The position numbers and the translations under genes are program-made. The notes below the pieces were generated by a model that was given only the letters and a program-made list of their open reading frames with translations, did not search any database and was not told the origin of the DNA. A stretch of DNA of 9,440 bases. It comes from JBBDXA01 sp040902585. Its GTDB lineage: Bacteria; Planctomycetota; Phycisphaerae; Phycisphaerales; Phycisphaeraceae. The stretch is taken from positions 1 to 9,440 of the forward strand of contig JBBDXA010000013.1 in NCBI GenBank assembly GCA_040902585.1, given 5' to 3'. Below, in pieces: positions 5,656 through 9,440 of this stretch; position 1 is the first letter of the stretch; each line of letters opens with the position of its first letter.

Positions 5656-8247
5656 TTACTTCTTGCGAAACAGCTCGCTCTGAATCAACTCATGCAGCAA
5701 CGATCGTACCCCATACTCCTTGTCAGCCGCGCGGTCGAGGATACGTTCAACCTCCGCCCGATCCGCGAAGGTCACGGCTGAACCCGTGGCGTACACCGTG
5801 AACTGCCGGACCAGGTTCCGCGCCAGTTGCCTTTCATCGGCCAGGAGCAGGGCTTTCAGTTCGCGAATATCCTTGAACGCCCCGCCGCCCCCGGTGCCCC
5901 CGGTGCCCGGCAGTATTCCGCTGGCATCGATCGGTTGAGCCGTGTGAAACTCGAACGGCTGCCCGTTCTTCCCAAAACCCGTCGCCCGCTTCCCGCCCGC
6001 CGTCGCGCGGTACTGCTCGCGCCACCCGCCCACCACATCAAAACTCTCCAGCGCGAACCCGGCCGGATCAATCTTCGCGTGACAGGCGTTGCAACTCTCA
6101 AGCTCGCGATGCTTATCCAACTGCTCGCGGATCGTCGTCGCCCCGCGCGTGTCAGGCTCAACCGCAGGCACGCTCGCCGGCGGCGGCGGCGGCTTCTTGC
6201 CGAGAATCCGCTCCATCACCCATGCCCCGCGCACCACCGGCGATGTCGTCGTGCCGTTGGCCGTCACTTTTAACACGCTCGCCTGTGTGAGCAGGCCGCC
6301 GCGCGGACTTTCCTTTGGCAACATCACGCGCTGCAAGGCCACGCCCTTCACCGCGGGCAATTCATAATGCTGCGCCAACCGTTCGTTCACGAATGCGAAA
6401 TCACTCGACACAAGATGACGCACCGGCAAATCTTTCCGCAGCAGTTCATTGAAAAAGGCCCGCGTCTCTTCGACGGACGATTCCACCAAGAGATCATCCA
6501 GGTAATAGTCCGGATACAGCGTCGCATCAGGCGAGGTGGCGTTGATGTGACGCAGGTCGAGCCAGTAATCGAGGAAGGCGTTTGTGAAGCGCGAGGAGCG
6601 TTCATCGTTCAGCAGTCGCTGAGTCTGCTCGCGCAGGGCCAAAGGCGCGTGCAGCTCGCCCTTCGTCGCGAGCTTGCGCAGCTCGTCATCGGGCGCGGAG
6701 TTCCACAGCAGAAACGAAAGCCGCGACGCGAGGGCGTGATCATCCAGTTCGCCCGGCTTCTCCTGAAGATAGACAAAGCCCGGCGAGCAGAGCACCGCCG
6801 CATATCCGCAGAGCATGGCCTCTTCAAAGGGACTGCCGTCGTCAAGCAGCGCGTTGATCAGTTTCACGATGCGCTGCGATTCTTCCGGCGCCATCGGCCT
6901 GCGGTAGGCCGCAGCCATGAAAGCTTCCAGCAATCGCTTCGCATCTTTCTTCGGCTCCGCGCTCACGACTTCCATTCGCCCCGCTTTGCCTTCGACCGGC
7001 CTGCGCGGCAGGTCGCCGAACAGCAGCGTGTAACCCTTTGTCGGCCAGGCGTCATGCAGCGGGCCTTCCACTTCCAGCCAGCGGAACGCGACGCCGGGCA
7101 TGCCGTCTTTTTCCGCGAGCGGATTGTGCCAGTTGGGCGGGCGCGAACGGAACAGCCGTTGCGGATCAGGCCTGATGGTCTCGCCGGTGAGAAGATAGGT
7201 TTCAATCTCGCGCGTTTCAGGTTCCGGCGTCACGTCGAAATCCCCCAGCCGGCGCAGCAATCGCGGCGGTGTCTCGGCGTAGAGCACGACCGGCTCATCG
7301 CGCCGGCCCTTGGAAAGATTGCCGCGGTCGGGCTTCCAATACTGCTTCTCATTAACCGGGTGCGACCAGAACGAGTACGCACTGATGCGCAGCTTGTATC
7401 GGCCGGGCGAAGGGGCCTCGAACCCGTTGAACTTGATCTCCAGCGGTTCGTAGGTGCTGGCGACGACGCCCATCGCCTGCTCTTGCCGCAGCTTCGCTTC
7501 AGCCGGGGCATCGGTCAGTTTCGTTTTACCGGTGAGCACGTCCGCGGCCGCCTCGTAGCCGCGCATCGGGAAGGTGGCGCGCTCGGCGCTGCGGTTGAAT
7601 TCGTTGAAGTTCACCCGCCGATAAAACGCGGACTGCTCCCACGCGTAGTAGCGCACGATGCTCTTCTTCGGGCCGGCATCATGGGCTTCAAGAATCTGCT
7701 CCATCGCATACTCAGCCGCAGCCAGATATCGCGCCATCTGCACGTGGGACACATCCAGCGCCTCGCTCACCTTATTAAACCGGTGAGCCTCGCCATCCTC
7801 GGGCAACATCGGACTGACCTGAAGCCACGGCGCGTGCAGGAGATCGCGCAGGGCATTTTCATACTCGAAGCGATTGAGCCTGCGCCAGGCGGTGCGCCCC
7901 TGCGCTTCCTTGGAGGCGCGATCGGCGGCAATCAGCGGAGGGCGGAGGGCAGTGAGAAACGCATCGACTTCCTTCTTCGCCGGCCGCTCGCGTTTGACGG
8001 GCGGCATCTCACCTGACTCGACGCGATCGTGAATGAGGATCCACTTGTCGATCGCGCCCTTCGCTGAAAGATCGCGCGAGAGCGTTTCCAGATCGAGCCC
8101 GCCCTTCTTCGTCGCGCTGTCGTGACAATCGAGGCATTGATTGGAAAGGAAGGCGTTGACCGATTCGGGCGCACGCGGCGACTCGGCGCGGCTGTGGGCC
8201 GGGAGGCAAAAGAGAACGGCCGCAATGAGGAGTGTTCGCGGTTTCAT
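5656..8247 (-). CDS. Exported c-type haem protein with DUF1587/1595/1592/1588/1585 domains
   Basis: An 863-residue planctomycete-type multidomain protein; biochemical role unknown. Signal peptide at residues 1-21 (MKPRTLL, hydrophobic core, AHSRA). A cytochrome-c-like domain follows with CLDCH at 38-42 and a possible axial Met in GEMPP (Met81). RRLNRFEYENALRDLL (122-137) marks DUF1587. A long beta-rich region follows at about 190-430. FMAAAYRRPMAPEE (about 443-456) fits DUF1595, LASRLSFLLWNSAPDDEL (506-523) fits DUF1592, and RGGLLTQASVLKVTANGTTTSPV with WVMERILGKKPPPPPA fits DUF1588. The second motif CNACH (719-723), in the context CHAKIDPAGFALESFD, belongs to the same domain. LARNLVRQFTVYATG near the end is DUF1585. 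A Gly/Thr-rich run (about 780-790) interrupts that last domain. ATG 8247 is chosen for the signal peptide, although no clear ribosome site precedes it. An in-frame ATG at 8313 with GAGG 5 bases upstream would add 22 residues before the signal. It is upstream of and co-directional with the DUF1552 gene. Confidence 0.9.
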   Translation of the reverse strand: MKPRTLLIAAVLFCLPAHSRAESPRAPESVNAFLSNQCLDCHDSATKKGGLDLETLSRDLSAKGAIDKWILIHDRVESGEMPPVKRERPAKKEVDAFLTALRPPLIAADRASKEAQGRTAWRRLNRFEYENALRDLLHAPWLQVSPMLPEDGEAHRFNKVSEALDVSHVQMARYLAAAEYAMEQILEAHDAGPKKSIVRYYAWEQSAFYRRVNFNEFNRSAERATFPMRGYEAAADVLTGKTKLTDAPAEAKLRQEQAMGVVASTYEPLEIKFNGFEAPSPGRYKLRISAYSFWSHPVNEKQYWKPDRGNLSKGRRDEPVVLYAETPPRLLRRLGDFDVTPEPETREIETYLLTGETIRPDPQRLFRSRPPNWHNPLAEKDGMPGVAFRWLEVEGPLHDAWPTKGYTLLFGDLPRRPVEGKAGRMEVVSAEPKKDAKRLLEAFMAAAYRRPMAPEESQRIVKLINALLDDGSPFEEAMLCGYAAVLCSPGFVYLQEKPGELDDHALASRLSFLLWNSAPDDELRKLATKGELHAPLALREQTQRLLNDERSSRFTNAFLDYWLDLRHINATSPDATLYPDYYLDDLLVESSVEETRAFFNELLRKDLPVRHLVSSDFAFVNERLAQHYELPAVKGVALQRVMLPKESPRGGLLTQASVLKVTANGTTTSPVVRGAWVMERILGKKPPPPPASVPAVEPDTRGATTIREQLDKHRELESCNACHAKIDPAGFALESFDVVGGWREQYRATAGGKRATGFGKNGQPFEFHTAQPIDASGILPGTGGTGGGGAFKDIRELKALLLADERQLARNLVRQFTVYATGSAVTFADRAEVERILDRAADKEYGVRSLLHELIQSELFRKK

Positions 8248-8407
8248 AAGGAAGCAGGCCCGCACGGAAACGGGAGGCGGGGAGCGGCCAATCCATCGTA
8301 GCGACTGAAGCATGCCTGCCTCGGAAAATCTGCCCATGGCGACTTGCGGGGCGAGCCACAATTTCGCAAGTATGGCGGTTCAAAGTGCAACTATTTTGCG
8401 AGAGAGG

Positions 8408-8438
8408 TTGACACCCAGCTTAAGCTAGTTAGGATAAT
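8408..8438 (+). promoter_or_regulatory. Candidate sigma-70 promoter with palindrome in its spacer
   Basis: A perfect TTGACA (8408-8413) is followed by TAGGAT (8430-8435, spacer 16) or GATAAT (8433-8438, spacer 19). The spacer contains the perfect 10-bp palindrome AGCTTAAGCT (8417-8426), well placed for a repressor. The leader to the ATG at 8578 would be about 130 bases, or about 60 to the alternative ATG at 8506. The remainder of the 330-bp gap between the haem protein gene and this coding unit (8248-8407) shows nothing else I can support. Confidence 0.5.
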
Positions 8439-8577
8439 GATAGGATGTCAACAACCGTGTGGAGAATGGCATCAAGAATTTGTGTTGAAATTGTGGAGCA
8501 GTACCATGTCCTCGGTTCGATTAAATAATGATTCTGTTCGCACGGATGCGCCTGCCCCAAACAAGGAGGTTTACTGC

Positions 8578-8799
8578 ATGTCTGAAGACTGGCTCAAATG
8601 TGATATTTCTGAGGGCATGTTCAGCGATGAACGGGCCGTCACTTATGGTGACATGTCTGTCTTTGTGCCAGAAGACAGCGTTGATAACGAAGCGGTAAAG
8701 GTTATGACATTCGAAGATGAGGGCGGCATTTTCGCCGTCCTGCCAACATCAGATCGCGCTATCATTGCGGTCAAAAAATCTGATCTCCGTGGTAAATGA
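8578..8799 (+). CDS. Small acidic protein coupled to dCTP deaminase gene
   Basis: A 73-residue protein that I do not recognise. The start at 8578 is preceded by AGGAGG (8564-8569) with an 8-base gap. An in-frame ATG at 8506 with GGAG 7 bases upstream would give 97 residues, but the extra part (SVRLNNDSVRTDAPAPNKEV...) looks unstructured. The protein is strongly acidic (16 Asp/Glu against 8 Lys/Arg), has no signal peptide or membrane segment and a single Cys8. From about residue 20 it alternates short hydrophobic strands and turns (MSVFVP, VKVMTF, GIFAVLP, AIIAVKK), suggesting a small beta-barrel; this is inference. Its TGA overlaps the deaminase ATG (ATGA), implying translational coupling and matched production. 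A regulatory, binding or antidote role for the deaminase is possible but not shown. Confidence 0.75.
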   Translation: MSEDWLKCDISEGMFSDERAVTYGDMSVFVPEDSVDNEAVKVMTFEDEGGIFAVLPTSDRAIIAVKKSDLRGK

Positions 8800-9389
8800 T
8801 CCTGTCAAATGTCAGCATTCACGAGGCACTTGACAAGGGGTGGCTGAAAATCTCCCCAGAGCCTTCGCCTCGTAAATTGTCCGTCCAAACGCAGGAGTGC
8901 CCCTATCAGACCAGTTCGGTTGATCTTCATCTCGGCAGTGAAGTGAGTTGGTTCAAAGAGGGGTTGGCAATCAATATTGATCTCCGGCGGGGTGGATTCG
9001 CGAAACTGTTCGGCCCCAATTCTGAACGCCGCGAGATAACGGATGATCAGCCATTCAGTCTAAAACCTGGCTTGATGGTCAACTGCAAAACCTTGGAAAA
9101 GATTGAACTGCCGGTAATCGATTCCACCGACTCACCTTGTTTAGCCGCTAGGGTTGAGGGGCGAAGCTCGTATGCACGATGCGGTCTGCTTGTACATTTT
9201 ACGGCCCCTACGATCCACGCGGGGTTCACGGGCACCATTACCCTCGAACTGATTAATCTTGGGACCATTCCAATTCTCCTTTACCCCAAGGCTCCTATTT
9301 GCCAGCTTATCGTGGAGCAGGTTCATGGGGTGCCATTCAGGAATGACAGCCAATTCCAGGGTCAAACGAAGGCAAGTGGCGAAAAGTGA
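8796..9389 (+). CDS. dcd: dCTP deaminase family protein (Dcd/dUTPase fold)
   Basis: A 197-residue cytosolic enzyme, close to the 193 residues of E. coli Dcd, expected to convert dCTP to dUTP and ammonia in the pyrimidine deoxynucleotide pathway. MILSNVSIHEALDKGWLKI matches the family N-terminus, and SSVDLHLGSEV (40-50) is the conserved early motif. SLKPGLMVNCKTLEKIELP (88-106) leads to the active-site block EGRSSYARCGLLVH (121-134), with Ser124, Ser125 and Arg128 in the positions of the triphosphate and subunit-interface residues. HAGFTGTITLELINLG (141-156) carries Glu151, the expected catalytic glutamate. FQGQ (187-190) resembles the family's C-terminal YQGQ lid. No kinase or nuclease domain is fused, unlike several phage-defence deaminases. 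Whether it deaminates dCTP only, also hydrolyses dUTP, or is a divergent paralogue cannot be settled here. It overlaps the small acidic gene by 4 bases and has no strong ribosome site of its own. Local GC is lower than to the left. Confidence 0.85.
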   Translation: MILSNVSIHEALDKGWLKISPEPSPRKLSVQTQECPYQTSSVDLHLGSEVSWFKEGLAINIDLRRGGFAKLFGPNSERREITDDQPFSLKPGLMVNCKTLEKIELPVIDSTDSPCLAARVEGRSSYARCGLLVHFTAPTIHAGFTGTITLELINLGTIPILLYPKAPICQLIVEQVHGVPFRNDSQFQGQTKASGEK

Positions 9390-9424
9390 ACTGCTCGCAA
9401 CTACTGCGACTGAAACTGGACTTC

Positions 9425-9439
9425 CCCACGCCCGGTGGG
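9425..9439 (+). terminator. Possible hairpin after the deaminase gene
   Basis: CCCAC (9425-9429) and GTGGG (9435-9439) form a 5-bp stem with a 5-base loop, about 35 bases after the deaminase stop. The window ends here, so any T-run or longer stem is out of view. Confidence 0.25.
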
Positions 9440-9440
9440 C

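Noticed and set aside
5109..5801. 230-codon plus-strand open frame crossing the DUF1552 gene start, the palindrome and the haem protein end
   Set aside because: It runs through a palindrome and antisense to two confirmed genes, with composition unlike a real protein.
6367..8016. Long plus-strand open frame of 549 codons opposite the haem protein gene
   Set aside because: It is fully antisense to a gene with clear domains. Its product is Arg/His/Gln-rich with no motif, as expected of a shadow frame in high-GC DNA.
8796..9389. Fused kinase-deaminase of the AvcD phage-defence type
   Set aside because: The protein is only 197 residues and begins directly with the Dcd N-terminal motif; there is no P-loop kinase domain.
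1..9440. CRISPR array, tRNA or rRNA genes
   Set aside because: No regularly spaced direct repeats and no cloverleaf or rRNA-like segments were seen on either strand. The repeats present are dispersed palindromes.

Overview
The window looks like chromosomal DNA of a high-GC planctomycete or close relative. The main reason is the adjacent pair of exported proteins typical of that group: a large protein with the DUF1587/1592/1588/1585 domain series and two haem c motifs, followed by a Tat-exported DUF1552 (HXXSHH) protein. A lipoprotein with a pseudopilin-like C-terminus also fits. This assignment is inference from gene families; there is no rRNA or other marker here.

Layout from left to right. 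Bases 1-72 hold nothing I can support. A palindromic repeat lies at 73-150. A lipoprotein gene (221-1786, minus) follows an NAD(P)-binding NDUFA9-like SDR gene (1886-2818, minus). It has its own TATAAT box in the 99-bp gap. A 94-bp nested palindrome sits between the SDR gene and the divergent hemC (3057-4016, plus), whose start is TTG. hemC converges on the DUF1552 gene (4146-5486, minus) across a 129-bp gap containing three hairpins. The multidomain haem protein gene (5656-8247, minus) lies upstream of the DUF1552 gene. A 132-bp composite palindrome separates the two. The right end (from about 8360) has lower GC and the opposite direction. It carries a consensus-like promoter, a small acidic protein of unknown function (8578-8799) and a dCTP deaminase family protein (8796-9389) joined by an ATGA overlap.

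The coding content is mostly recognisable. hemC makes hydroxymethylbilane for haem and other tetrapyrroles. The two-gene haem-protein/DUF1552 unit presumably acts outside the cytoplasm. The deaminase pair acts on nucleotides.

The least ordinary signal is in the gaps. Most intergenic gaps hold a palindromic element. One 27-bp hairpin family occurs four times, with a sense-oriented copy after each of three minus-strand genes. One stem pair shows a compensatory change. A second point worth a look is the translationally coupled small acidic protein plus deaminase, with its own promoter and a base composition unlike its neighbours. No CRISPR array, tRNA, rRNA or transposase gene was seen.
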